Notes under the pieces: model-generated
The model's database searches: none
The model's input: the letters and a program-made list of their open reading frames with translations, nothing else
What the model was told of the DNA's origin: nothing
Shown here: positions 13,401 to 25,200 of the stretch, piece after piece
Position numbering within the stretch: position 1 is the first letter of the stretch
Layout: each line of letters starts with the position of its first letter
Origin: Leptoclinus maculatus
Lineage: Eukaryota > Chordata > Actinopteri > Perciformes > Stichaeidae
Direction: 5' to 3'
Assembly (NCBI GenBank): GCA_032191485.1
Contig: JAVDOI010000001.1
Span: 36,809,885 to 36,873,884 of the forward strand
Length of the DNA stretch: 64,000 nucleotides
Program-made: the position numbers and the translations under genes

Positions 13401-14578
13401 TGCTCAGGCGATGTATATATATTTCCACTACACCTGGCTCGATGTGGATTGCCCCCCCACCCCGGCAGTGCTTGGCTTCTCTTCTGACATTTGAGTTTTT
13501 CCAGATTGGTAGTTCACAGTGCAGCGAGGATGACAAATCTTTCTGTCTCTCAATTTCCACATGACATCCTGGTAGTTCATCCTGCAGTGCTCTCGTCATC
13601 CACCTACCAAAAACAAACAGTGTCCCTCAACAAACTCCTGATGCCCGTACATGACTCTAAGGGATTAGTATCAGACCTGTCCTACAGCACAGACCAGTTA
13701 AAAAACAGCCAGTAAGTGCTGTCCATGAGGGTTGATAATGGTGATTTTGTTAGTGAGGTAATGTCTAAGCCAAAAGATAATACATGAGCTCTTCAAACAA
13801 ACAAAACCATATCCTTATGTCAACACATGCAGAGCCTGCCCTAATTTTGTGCCAGTTCACGGTTGACCCTCACGTGTTTGGAGCCCAATGTGTATCCATT
13901 TTTTGCCAATTTAATGGTCACTGTATTATGAAATCTTACAACTTTCCGTAAGTAACATAATGTTTAACAATATGGATATCTACCATGTCCTTTATATAGT
14001 TTGAAAAAATAGGGGAAGGTCTGAGCTTTCAAAACGAAAAAAAACAACCCTATGATTCAGGCAGTGAGGGATGAATGACTGGTTTGGTCGTTATATCCCT
14101 ACAAGTTCTAGAAACAAACAGTTTTAACACACCTTTTTTTTTTTTTTTAAAGCTCATGAATAATAACAAGCCTGTTAGGATGAAGGGACATCTATTTGTG
14201 TGTGATCTTATCTTTTGTAATAGGAATCTTCTTGATGCTCAGCACTGCTTTTGCGCATGGCTGCCAACAAATAAAAACCTAAGCCAGACCTCACATAGGA
14301 ACAGAGTGATTACAGTTTGCAAACATTTTGAAAACACTGATGACTCAGTTAAATAAAAAAACGTTTTGTGATTATTCCAAAGCAACTGGCTCTCCTTTTG
14401 GCTTGCATAGAAAGGGTAGATGGTGTAAATAAGAAGAAAGGCTTACATGGTGCATTATGGATCAAGAATAAGCTAACTTCATTGAAAATGCTCTTTGACT
14501 AACAGTTTTGTTCTCTCCCCCTCCCCTTTTGTCTTCTGTCTTTTTCTCCCCCTCCAGTTCCACCAGGTTAGAAGAGTG

Positions 14579-15388
14579 ATGACCATCCTGTTCCTTACTA
14601 TGGTTATTTCATACTTCAGTTGCATGAGAGCTGCGCCCCTGAGAGACGCCCCGGGCATGCGGGGCCATCGGACGGAAGGCTACTTGGGCGCCGCTGCGAC
14701 GGCCACACGAGGCCACGGGACTCCACAGAGTGGTGTTGGGCCAGGCCAGCACGGGGAACTGCCCTCACTCACAGACACCTTTGAGCAGGTGATAGAGGAG
14801 CTGCTGGAGGTGGAGGGAGAGGCGGCACAGCTGGGACAGGGGGCTGATAAGAGCCAGGGAGGTGGGGGCCCATCTTCTTTGGTCACCACAGAGACCAAGG
14901 ATGTCGACCTGTACGACTCGCGGGTGATGATCAGCAACCAAGTGCCTTTGGAGCCGCCGTTGCTCTTTCTTCTGGAGGAATACAAAAACTATCTGGATGC
15001 CGCTAACATGTCCATGAGGGTGCGGCGACACTCCGATCCCTCGCGGCGTGGAGAGCTCAGTGTGTGTGACAGTATTAGCCAGTGGGTGACAGCTGTGGAT
15101 AAAAAGACGGCAATAGACATGTCTGGGCAGACAGTTACCGTCATGGAAAAAGTCCCTGTCCCCAATGGCCAGCTGAAGCAATACTTTTATGAGACCAAAT
15201 GCAACCCCATGGGGTACACAAAGGAGGGCTGCAGAGGAATAGACAAGCGGCATTATAATTCCCAATGCAGGACAACCCAGTCCTACGTGCGAGCGCTTAC
15301 CATGGATAGCAAAAAGAAGATTGGCTGGCGGTTTATAAGGATAGACACTTCATGTGTATGCACATTGACCATTAAAAGAGGGAGATAG
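14579..15388 (+). CDS. bdnf: brain-derived neurotrophic factor precursor (coding exon)
   Basis: Secreted neurotrophin, ligand of TrkB and (as proBDNF) p75NTR. It supports neuronal survival and synaptic plasticity. The whole 269-residue preproprotein is in one exon, as in all vertebrates. Visible in order: signal peptide (about 1-18), a prodomain with the conserved [20 protein letters not shown] block and an N-glycosylation site NMS, the furin site RVRR (147-150), and a mature 119-residue domain starting HSDP. The mature domain has six cysteines in the cystine-knot pattern and ends TLTIKRGR. I chose the MTILF start. An upstream in-frame ATG is supplied only by splicing from exon I. The acceptor is at 14556/14557, so the exon begins at 14558 with codons for FHQVRRV. 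The central prodomain (about residues 28-115) is Gly/Ala/Thr-rich and GC-rich and diverges from the mammalian sequence. Confidence 0.99.
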   Translation: MTILFLTMVISYFSCMRAAPLRDAPGMRGHRTEGYLGAAATATRGHGTPQSGVGPGQHGELPSLTDTFEQVIEELLEVEGEAAQLGQGADKSQGGGGPSSLVTTETKDVDLYDSRVMISNQVPLEPPLLFLLEEYKNYLDAANMSMRVRRHSDPSRRGELSVCDSISQWVTAVDKKTAIDMSGQTVTVMEKVPVPNGQLKQYFYETKCNPMGYTKEGCRGIDKRHYNSQCRTTQSYVRALTMDSKKKIGWRFIRIDTSCVCTLTIKRGR

Positions 15389-15967
15389 TGTATAAAATGT
15401 ATAGATTTTATTGAAGAGTTTAAAAAAGAGAATAAAGAGAAAATATCTATTTGTATATATACATAACAGGGTAAATTATTCCGTCAAATGAAAATTTTAT
15501 GGACTGCATGTAAAAAAAGATGAAGTTTATACAGTAAAAGTGATACTACAGTCTATTTATTGAACATATTCATGACCTTGTAAACAATTAAAAAAAATCT
15601 GATCAGTCATTTGCGCCCAGTTTAAATTACTATATCACATCTCTCAAGACATTGTGATTTGTTTACGTTGCCAAGAATTAGAAAATTAAGGAGAAAAAAA
15701 AGGCAAGGAATGAGAGGGGACAGTTCCATCTTCAAAAAGCTTGCATGCTGCTTCAATTGTGAATTGAGAAATTCTCCACTTACAAAAAAGGATACGACGC
15801 TGACCAAAAAACATTCCGTTTACATATTCAGCAGAAAAAAATGTTCCTCTCAAGTAATTTATCTGTTTACTGTTCTAAACTTCTCAAGGTAATGTTGGAC
15901 TTACATACTATGTCAAGGTGCTGTTGTCAAAGCTTTGCTGTTTATTTTTTTATCCCCACCAGAGGAC

Positions 15968-15992
15968 AAGATATATATATAAAAAAAGAATG

Positions 15993-16052
<60 letters not shown>

Positions 16053-16057
16053 TATAA
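15968..16057 (+). repeat. AT-rich TA repeats in bdnf 3'UTR
   Basis: TA dinucleotide runs with GTA interruptions, inside the proximal 3'UTR. Confidence 0.85.
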
Positions 16058-16146
16058 AATATATTCATTGACATGTTTCTGGGTTAATATTATTCATTTT
16101 GTATGTTGTGAAGTTGTTTGCAATATTAAACTGAAATATTTGAAGA

Positions 16147-16152
16147 AATAAA
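16147..16152 (+). terminator. bdnf: proximal polyadenylation signal of bdnf
   Basis: AATAAA followed by TATAGGCAACTGAAAAACA. This context resembles the mammalian proximal BDNF poly(A) site, which gives the short 3'UTR. Confidence 0.7.
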
Positions 16153-16170
16153 AATATAGGCAACTGAAAA

Positions 16171-18827
16171 ACAAAATCAATGTCGATAAAGTTTCAACAG
16201 TGCATTTCCGAGCAGGATAAACTTTATTATACAGACAGGAAGGCGGGGAAGAAGGCATGGCACACATACACACTCATGCACGTGCAAAGAATGCTGTCAA
16301 CCAAAATGACCAAATTAAAATCATGCATGACCAGGATGCTCGATAAATTTAAAGGCTGCAAGAAAATATAATATTTTCAGTAGCAGAGGAGTCAATGCAT
16401 TCGGTTATATTACTAAAAGCAATAATGACTGAATGTCCTTTGATACTTTGGTGTTTATACACTTTTTCAATGATTTACTTGCTGCACATATAATTTACAA
16501 TTACAAGAACTTAGACTATAGTACAAGTAGACTGAGTTTCGACAGGGACACATACATTTATGTCCATTAAAAAGATACACCTGATATGACATGGTAATCC
16601 CATCTTTGAATCTTCTACAAAAGAACAAACACCCAGATTTGATGCAGCAGTACATTTACTGTGATCGGAAGGAAAAAGCCTGGTTTGGTATCTGGGTTAA
16701 AGACTACTGCAACTTTGTATCTCCAGCAGATTATAACTCGCGGTGAGCATTACGTAGTGAAAACCCCTTGCTTTCCAAGTCCGGATCCCATAGTTTAAGG
16801 TCATAGCAGGATAACAATTAAACATGTTCACTTTGCATCTTAATATCATCAACCACGTCCCATAATATGACATACTTCAGAAAGAGAAGACTCACATATA
16901 AAAAGGCAGATACAAAGCTTCATTGAAGGCTTCAATTATGTCTTATATTTGTGTTACATGTGATCCCAACCACCTCATTTTACTTCTTCGTCATCAACAT
17001 GAAGGTAAGTGTGACCTCTGAAGAGAACCGGATCTGGCATTTTGAGATTTGGAAAACAAATTGCTGCAAAGAGAAAACTTTTTTCATGAAGCAAGGAAAA
17101 GATGTTCCACTTTCTTCTCTATTTGTCTCGGATTCTCCAGAGGAGGCTGATGAAGATGCTGTGAGTTACTTTGTTTTATACAGAAGCTTAGAAGAAATAG
17201 GAAGTCTCTATGCCACCTCTGAGAAAGATGACAAGCATGCAGTAGTGTCTCTCAAATGATATATTGTCATAAATCACAGAGTAAAAGGTTTATTGTCATG
17301 GCTGCAACAACCAAGTAAGAATTTAAAAAGTGTTTAGTTATCCTACAGGAAGACAAGCAGCTGTTCTGCCTTGCTTTTCACAGAAAGTCCAACCTAGAAT
17401 TTGAATGATTTAATACAATTCAAACGTGTCTGAGCACTAACACATTTTCAGCATACAGGACAGTGAATCAAACCTTTTGCCATGTATAATAGACAAGGTA
17501 TTCTGAGCTGCTCCATATATCATGAGTAGGAGCCTCTAGCTGTTTTTGTTTAACAAAGCATCAGTAATAGAAAACTGCCATCCCCTAATCAAAGTGACTC
17601 TGAAAAGGCCAGTTGTCTTTCAGTCCGAATGAAGCCCATAAATCATACATGTGAATAGATCTTACAGTATGATTTAGCATTTGTTTAACCCAGAGATGTG
17701 GCTGATACTTAGAGACAAAAACAATGAGCCTTTTGTATAAAATAAAAGACAATAAATACTGCTGCTCCACTACATTCAAGTGTGTTGTGCTTCTGGCCGC
17801 ACCCCAATCAGTGATGTCACAGCAGGTGTATTTCATCAGACGTCAAAGGCAAACACTTTGTGAGTCATCACTGGGGTGTGGTCAGAAGTGAGTCAAGCTT
17901 GAAAGTTTCCGCCCACATGGAGCAGTGCAGCAGCAGTTTTCTGCAGATTTATGTACTGGAGTCTCAATATGTGCTGCAACCAGTAGAGAGCAGCAGAGAG
18001 AATATTCCTCCTTGGTGTCTGGAAATAGCCAAAGAACATTCTGGTTGTTCCCTTGACACTTGACATATTATGTATTAATCCCTTGAGCTATGAGCATCCA
18101 CATATAGGTGCAGCACAGCTGTTAAAGGAATGATGCACTAACACACAGATTACTGTTGATTGTGTGATTGTGAAATGGGTCTGGGATCATAGTGGGCACC
18201 TTTCCTCACCTTTTTCCTGAATGCTGCGAGGAGAACTACAGTGTAAACACAACACAAAAGGTCCATATTTCATGTGTGCATTACACAAAACTTACACAAC
18301 CCAATACCTATACTTCAAGTTAAACCAGAGTCACCGTGACATATCCAACATTCAGAGTGGTTATCAACTCCAGAAATAAAATATGCACCAAGGCACTCGA
18401 GCATTAAGAAGGACGGGTCCTCAAGGATATAAATAACTTCCATTATCCACTACATTAAGCCATGCGCCCTTATTGTGACGTGTGTACGGTATTACATAAA
18501 TACTTAACTACGTCTGGGTTGTTTGAAAATAAAATATTTACTTATTCACATTAGTTTGGAAAGATGCCTTCAGTGATGCCTCGGAGCATCCATAACTATG
18601 GGAAAACAACATGACTTTGGTGGGTAATGAGTTTTAGACTTTACGAGTATTACGTGAACGCATCATGACACTGGCAACTAGCCTAGCCGGCTAACTTGGC
18701 TAATCTGATTTATCGTCTCGGTTAAGCGCACGTAACGTTAGCCCACAGGGGATTACCATATTTCGTTTTCTATATCGAGTGTTTAACGCAAAAACTACCT
18801 GAAATTAAATAGCCACTAGTTTCAAGA
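16171..18827. other. bdnf-lin7c intergenic region
   Basis: Probably contains the distal bdnf 3'UTR (for example AATAAA at about 17751) and then the lin7c promoter (about 18450-18827). An open frame at 16951-17259 has no recognisable domain and was not called. The 18.6-18.83 kb part is rich in TTAGC/GCTAA words. lin7c transcription probably begins in the last few hundred bases. Confidence 0.5.
17772..17910. repeat. imperfect palindrome, possible MITE remnant
   Basis: The left arm (17790-17820, CTTCTGGCCGCACCCCA onwards) is the imperfect reverse complement of the right arm (17861-17888). Weaker matching continues outward (TTCAAG on the left, CTTGAA on the right). A fold-back of about 140 bp results. 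No target duplication was identified. Confidence 0.55.
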
Positions 18828-21800
18828 ATGGCATCGCTTGGGGAGCCCGTGCGGTTGGAAAGAGGTAAAGTTAATTGGCTAGCTAGCGTTAGCTTAGAAG
18901 TATTTGTTGTGATCCATGGCGACATTAAACTAGCTTAGCGTTAGCCACACAGAGCTGGTGATTATCGGTACTTTCTTGTGTATCGTTAGTGGGCCAACGA
19001 TGTCCTGCTGATAGCCAGTGTTTCTGACTATGACTAATATATATATATATGTTCTAGTCACCGAGCGAGAGTAACGATAGCTTTTACAGCTACATGGTTG
19101 TACTTAGCGCACTAGCTAACTCGCTAATACCAGGCAACATACAGTAATCAGTTAACCCAGCTGGTTCGTTAACGGCTTCAACGTATGATAATTGAGGTTT
19201 CATGCACTCTTTTGCACAAGCTTGATCATGAGCAGGACATATTTACATAGCAGACTCAGTCTTTCTTTTAATAACAAGCTGACATTAGTTCATGCTGTGT
19301 CTGCTAATACAGTGTTTTTATTTAAACAAGCCCCAACACATGTACGTTAATGTTAACCTAGACTGAAGAAGAACATAAGAAACGTCAAAATATGTGAAAC
19401 AATCTCTTTGCTTTTTGGTGAAACTGAAATGTTGATGGAAGTTGTAGCTAATGATTTAATCAGCCTACATTACGGTAGCAGTTAGCACAGATTAACAGAA
19501 TAATTACTTTTCTTCATTCTTTAATCGGAAAAAAATAACTATTAAAAATCCGTATTGTAATTTCACATATTTATTTTGACAGAGCAGCTGATAATGTTTG
19601 CTCCTTCTCTTTGTGGTGGTAGAGGCAATTACTCATCTGTGAAACATGAAGTTAATGAAATGTTAGCTCTGAAATGTACTAATACAGTATATCATTTAGC
19701 TAATGTCCTCGCTGTGGGACTAATAAGGGATTCATGTATCTTATATCTTGCTTTGGAGTGTTCTATATTGGAAGTTGCTCTATTGACATGTGTAGTTTCT
19801 TAACAGTTTATTAGTATTCTTAATATTTTTTTATTTATGGTATATTAACAGTGCTGTAAGCCAAGACAAGCTTCATCACAGGGACAAAGTATCTATCATT
19901 AGAACAAATGTAGTGCAAGTCGAGGTAAATTCAATCTCAGACTAACTAAAGTCATGTCAACTGACAGAAGCGATCAGTAATCGGGTTCAGTGGTAACAAC
20001 AAGCATTTGCTAAGCTTATTCATAGTTACTTGCTTTACATTGATACAGATTTAGTACTGACATTAACACCGAAAACAGTCATTGTGAATGTATCAATTTG
20101 CAGATATCAATGGAAACCCTGACGGTGGTGTATGTGTGTTCTTGTTTGCAGATATTAACCGTGCTGTCGAACTGCTTGATAAGCTCCAAAGGACGGGGGA
20201 AGTGCCTCCCCAGAAGCTGCAGGCGCTGCAGAGGGTCTTACAGAGTGAATTCTGTAACGCTGTCAGAGAAGTGAGACCCGTTGACTTTAGTATTTGTAAA
20301 ACACTTAACTGTGAGATGGCGTTAGTTGACTTTTCTCGTCTGGTGTTAAACTAATGTGTTTTAAAAACAGGGTTTGGTTAAGTGACTTTGTGTTCACCAT
20401 TTGGAAATGTGGCAGCTGTTCCTGGGATGTGACAAAATATTGTCCAACAATGTCTCTTCAGGTTTATGAGCATGTGTATGAAACGGTGGACATCAACAGC
20501 AGCCCTGAGGTCAGGGCCAACGCCACAGCTAAGGTATACCCAACTCAAATAGCATCTTTTTCACATTTTATTTTCAGACCATTTGTTTTTTTTAATTACT
20601 CTAGTTGAACACGTCACATCGCATGTCGAGTGCGAGAAATACAATGAATTTTCAATGGTTGAATAACACCACTTTGTTCATTTGTAGGCAACTGTGGCAG
20701 CTTTTGCCGCAAGTGAGGGACACTCACATCCACGTGTCGTGGAACTGCCCAAGACAGAAGAAGGCCTGGGTTTCAATATAATGGGTGGAAAGGAGCAAAA
20801 CTCACCTATATATATCTCACGGATCATCCCAGGAGGCATCGCTGACCGACATGGAGGCCTGAAGAGAGGCGACCAGCTTCTCTCTGTCAATGGGGTGGTA
20901 CGTTCACTTCACAGCATCAAGACTTACTCCAGGATGTTAAAAGTGAAGCTTTAACATGACACACACTTCAGATGATCTTTTTGTAAACTGGGCTTCATTA
21001 TTCACCAGGTGATAAACTAAGCACTTGAGCAATTGGGGCAGATTTAACAATTGAATACCTCGTAGATTTACTTGTCATTTTTTATTTTCATAGCTTCATA
21101 ATATCATAAATCACAAATTCGCCTCAAAGGGCTTTACAATCTGCACAGCAAAGGACGCCCTATGTTCTTAGACTCTCTCCAAAGTTCACCTTTGCTCCTT
21201 TAGCATATAGCCGAGTTAAACTTCAACTTGTAACTCATGTGTTCAGTGTACTTGCCACCAAAGTTGGACTGAGGTGTCTCCAGAAATCAGGGAACAGAGA
21301 TGCATTTTTATCATCATGTTGGTGATGATGTTGTTATTTTTTCAGTGTTGCTATGGAGCAATGTTTTTAGCAGTAGGTCCTCGATTTGTCAGTGGGGATA
21401 TTCAACCATTCCCCCGTGTATGTAGGTGACGCATATTCAATCCTGCCCATGGTGTTACACTATTCCACTAGGCGATTGTAAGCATCATGGCCAATAAAGC
21501 GCCAACAAAAGCAGAGGAGAAGACTGCTAGAAAAGCAAATGTGGATGTAAATGATAAAGGTTTCAAATCCTTCTGAGAATTGCTGCCTCTAAGAATGGCT
21601 TATGAGGAAGGGAATTGCATTCAACATGTTTTATAGGCTTTAATAATACACGCAATGTGTTTTGTTTAGAGTTTAAACATAGTTATTTGTTTAAAAAAAC
21701 TCCACACGGCAGCACTCTGCAGATGTGCTTAGTTAGTTTAAAATTCCAGGATCAGCCAATAACAATCATCCGATTGTTGTATAACATAAACAGATTTTGT

Positions 21801-22256
21801 TTATTGCTCAGTTTATTCTCTCATTAAAATTTCCAAATTACAAATGTTTATATGGGAAAGTTGAACCAGGCTGCCAAACCTTATGATAGTTTGATGGTCA
21901 CTCCAATTCCTATAAAGCATTGAGGTTATTGTTTCTTCCATAGGTTACGACATAACGTGTTACTTAACAATTGCTCACTGTATATTGCTTTTTGGATTAT
22001 GAAGCTATACAAACAGTGGACTTTACAGCGGTTGGTATTCCTCTTTGCGATTAGAATCTTACAGCATGTTTCTGTGTTTTTTCCCCAGAGTGTGGAAGGT
22101 GAGCACCACGAGAAAGCCGTGGAACTCCTCAAAGCTGCTCAGAGCTCAGTGAAGCTGGTAGTAAGGTACACCCCCAAAGTCCTCGAGGAAATGGAGTCAC
22201 GCTTTGAGAAAATGAGGTCGGCGAAGCGCCGGCAACAGAACAACTACCCCCAGTAG
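18828..22256 (+). CDS. lin7c: protein lin-7 homolog C (five exons)
   Basis: Scaffold protein of the LIN-2/LIN-7/LIN-10 (CASK-VELI-MINT) complex, which sorts and anchors receptors and channels at synapses and at basolateral epithelial membranes. Coding exons: 18828-18864, 20152-20270, 20462-20533, 20688-20897, 22089-22256; all junctions keep frame and give 201 residues. An N-terminal L27 domain (about 10-65) is followed by one PDZ domain (about 93-175) with the carboxylate-binding loop GLGF at 102-105. The sequence is nearly identical to mammalian LIN7C, except for a slightly longer C-terminus (ends QQNNYPQ). It lies downstream of bdnf in the same orientation. Exon 2 has a second in-frame acceptor 48 nt upstream (see findings). 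Confidence 0.98.
18865..20151 (+). other. lin7c intron 1
   Basis: Dense in GCTAGC/GTTAGC-type words up to about 19.17 kb, then AT-rich. No exon or RNA gene seen. Confidence 0.6.
21080..21190 (+). repeat. fragment of a common teleost dispersed repeat (lin7c intron 4)
   Basis: The phrase TCACAAATTCGCCTCAAAGG followed by GCTTTACAATCTGCACAGC matches my memory of a very frequent fish interspersed repeat. Family name and borders are uncertain. The rest of intron 4 (20898-22088) shows nothing else. Confidence 0.5.
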
Positions 22257-25200
22257 GATTTATCTGTGTTGATGCCCAGCTCCCATGTCTCTCCTCCTCT
22301 AGCCTTCTGGCCATGTATTCTGGTCTCTCTTTTTTTTTATCTCCCTGCCCCAAAAAATGCTTCACACCCACACACACACACACACTCACTCAAGTTTTTA
22401 TTTTCAGTTCCTACTCACATATACTGTACATCGTGCTTCTACCCTTTTCTGTAGCATTTTTTAATATTTGCCATTGTTACACTGGGCACTACAACTCTAG
22501 ACAAACGTTATAATGATCATGATTGTCAGTGTAGGTGGTCACTCACACGTGTGCATTATTTTTGAATTGACAATTTGAATGCAACTCTGAATGCTTTTGA
22601 GACCAACTACACAATTCCTTTAAATGGAAAGGTAGTGTTTTTAATTCTTTTATCACAGCCACTACCAAGTGCCTCAGGGCAAGCATGATTATCTTATGTA
22701 CTGTGTTCACCGTTATGTTTTTATTTTTAATGGTTTAAAGTCAAGTACTGGTAATTAAATGCTTGTGGCAGGAATTACTAAATCCTTTGCATCTGTTATT
22801 TTCAAAGATTCAAATTTATATAAATACATGGTGGCATTTGTAGAAACCCTTTAATTGTGCAAACAATTACAATTTTATTTTTATTGCCGCTCTACGGGCA
22901 ATGTTCGGAGAAGGGAAGCTTTGGAGGAGTTGATAAATGTTTTAATTAGTTAAAAAGAAACGTCTGTATGCTGGATAATAAGGGAAACCACTGAAAGGAC
23001 ACTTCAAAACAAAAATGATGGATTATCTATTTTTCTCTGGGCTTACATTTATAGATTTCTAACGTCATACCGCACTATAAATAGCTCAGCAGGCACTGTA
23101 AGTGATGTAATGGGGTCTCAGCAACTTTTCAACTAAATTGCTGCTGCCACAGACTCACATTTCTACTTTTAATAAAGTAATAAACCTTCATAAGCAAATA
23201 CTTGCTGTCAGCATGACATGAGATACAAACCAGTTCAGCTTCTGTTTAATTTGTCTTGACATAAATCAGGAATGTACTATATGTCGTGTTATTTTTCTTA
23301 TTACCAGCGACAGTAGTCAGTTACTGAACAGTAGTCTTTGGGATATCAAACAATCTCTGTGGTCACAATAATGCCTAATGTGAGCTGATGATATACGGCT
23401 GCTTCATATTCAGACTTTACACCGTGTTTAAGGGATTATGCTGTAAATCTGCTGCATTGGCATATTTTATTTTTCTGTCAGTTTTTAACATTTTGTTTAA
23501 CAACATCTTGCAGAACAAAGGTGTTTCTTAAATGAAACATTCACTTCATTTGAACATTTTTTTGTATCCTGGTAGTCATTAACATCTTTAACGGGTGCTG
23601 GGATAAGACTAAAAACAAGAGTACTCCCATACTTTTAATAACTTATTAATACGTTCAAACTGTTTCTGACCTGCATGTCACTACAGACTGATTCTTTTAT
23701 CATCACTAACAGTTGTCTTTGCTCCATTAAAGCCAACACTTTAATGGCACCTATGTACTTTGTAATATACAAACTGCACAATATTTTACCAATGAGAATG
23801 ATATGACATTTTGTTACTGAATACTGCCAAACATTCAACTTCCTGACAGGCCGGTTTAAGCCGGCCAATGTCAAAACAGTGTGAATGTCTCCCAACATGC
23901 TGTATATGTAGACCTTCCTCCCATATTTACAACACTTACAAAGTTATTTTTTGTTATAGTTTTAAAGTGTTTGCTTAGCTATATATTGCTTAGCTATAAT
24001 ATATTCTTTATTATGATGTGGAATATTAATGCTTTTAAAAAACCTTTCCTCATGGAGAAGCTCAAATCCTACACTTACGTCTACATGCAACATGTCAATC
24101 AAACAAGTCTGCAAGTCATGGTTTTCTTTTAAGCATTTTATTATTCAAACAAAGATGAGTACGAGACTTTTCTTGCTTTCCCAGTGAGGGTACAACTAAT
24201 AAGTTTCAGTATAAATGGCTGTTAGAGGAACAACAAAATATGTGCGTCTCAGGATCAACACATCACATCATTGAGACAGGAAAGTAGTGAAGATAGATTT
24301 GATGTGTATCACTGAAGTAGCGTTAGATGGTGGATAAAGTAACAGAAACATGGCAATGTATGGAAGCAGGAACATGTTGCCTTCAGTGTAGCCTCAGTCT
24401 GTTTGAATGGTGTCCTCAACTGTTTCTCCTCACGTTGAACCGCTCCTCAGAAATTAATTCCTTTTTAATGCAGTTTAGTGTTCAATGGGTTTCCAGTTAA
24501 GTCGTGACCGACAGGACATTATTGTGCTAATTAGATACTTGTGCAGTTTTTGTGACAAATGCATCTGAAATTAGGTCACCGATTGCCTGTGTAGCTGCTT
24601 TGGTGATGTAGTTACTTTTTAATTTCAGTTATCCACCATCTATTAACATACAGTTAAACTAAATAATAGAATAATTGGTACTAAAATGGTTGTTTGCTAA
24701 AGTTAACTTTAGAGCAAACAAATCACACTTCTTTTTCTTTTGTTTGTTACAGTCGCTACATAATGTCCATTGTTAAAAGTCAGGTTTTATCTTCACTCGA
24801 GCCAGTGGGAGGCATCTTTGCCGGATTGTACGTTACTTTAATATTGCTTTAAATATTGCAAGACAAAAGTGATGATACGCACAGAGCACATAGCCCGTTA
24901 TATTGTAGTGGGTGTGCTCCCTGTAATCCATTGCTCCTTTAAGAAAAATGCCGAATTTTGGAACAAGGTATAAAATAAAACAAACGCACTGCAAAAAATG
25001 GATGCAAAATCAATTATCTATGCAAGGTCATTTAACAAACTTTGGAAATATCCTGTAATGGTGCAAAATAGTTGTCATTTTACTGCAGAATGTTATTGGA
25101 CATCACTGCTTTAAGGCTGTGTGGACAAATGTCTCAGTTTGGGAACGCTGCACTCGGACACATTGGAGTTAAATTATTTTATGAGACATTTACAATGTTT

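Larger units (their letters stand above)
15389..16170 (+). other. bdnf: bdnf 3'UTR, strongly conserved
   Basis: Several blocks look conserved with mammalian BDNF 3'UTRs from memory: around 15447-15475 (TATCTATTTGTATATATACA and onwards), 15553-15572, 15606-15620 (CAGTCATTTGCGC), 15743-15766 and 15911-15928 (TGTCAAGGTGCTGTTGTC). AU-rich throughout. In mammals this UTR controls mRNA localisation and stability. Longer 3'UTR isoforms probably continue downstream, but no end is visible to me. Confidence 0.8.

Noticed and set aside
14680..15265. Minus-strand open frames of 101 and 166 codons opposite bdnf
   Set aside because: Shadows of the constrained, GC-rich bdnf coding exon; no recognisable protein and no splice or promoter signals.
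16951..17259. 102-codon plus-strand frame
   Set aside because: No domain, no similarity that I recognise; probably distal bdnf 3'UTR or intergenic sequence.
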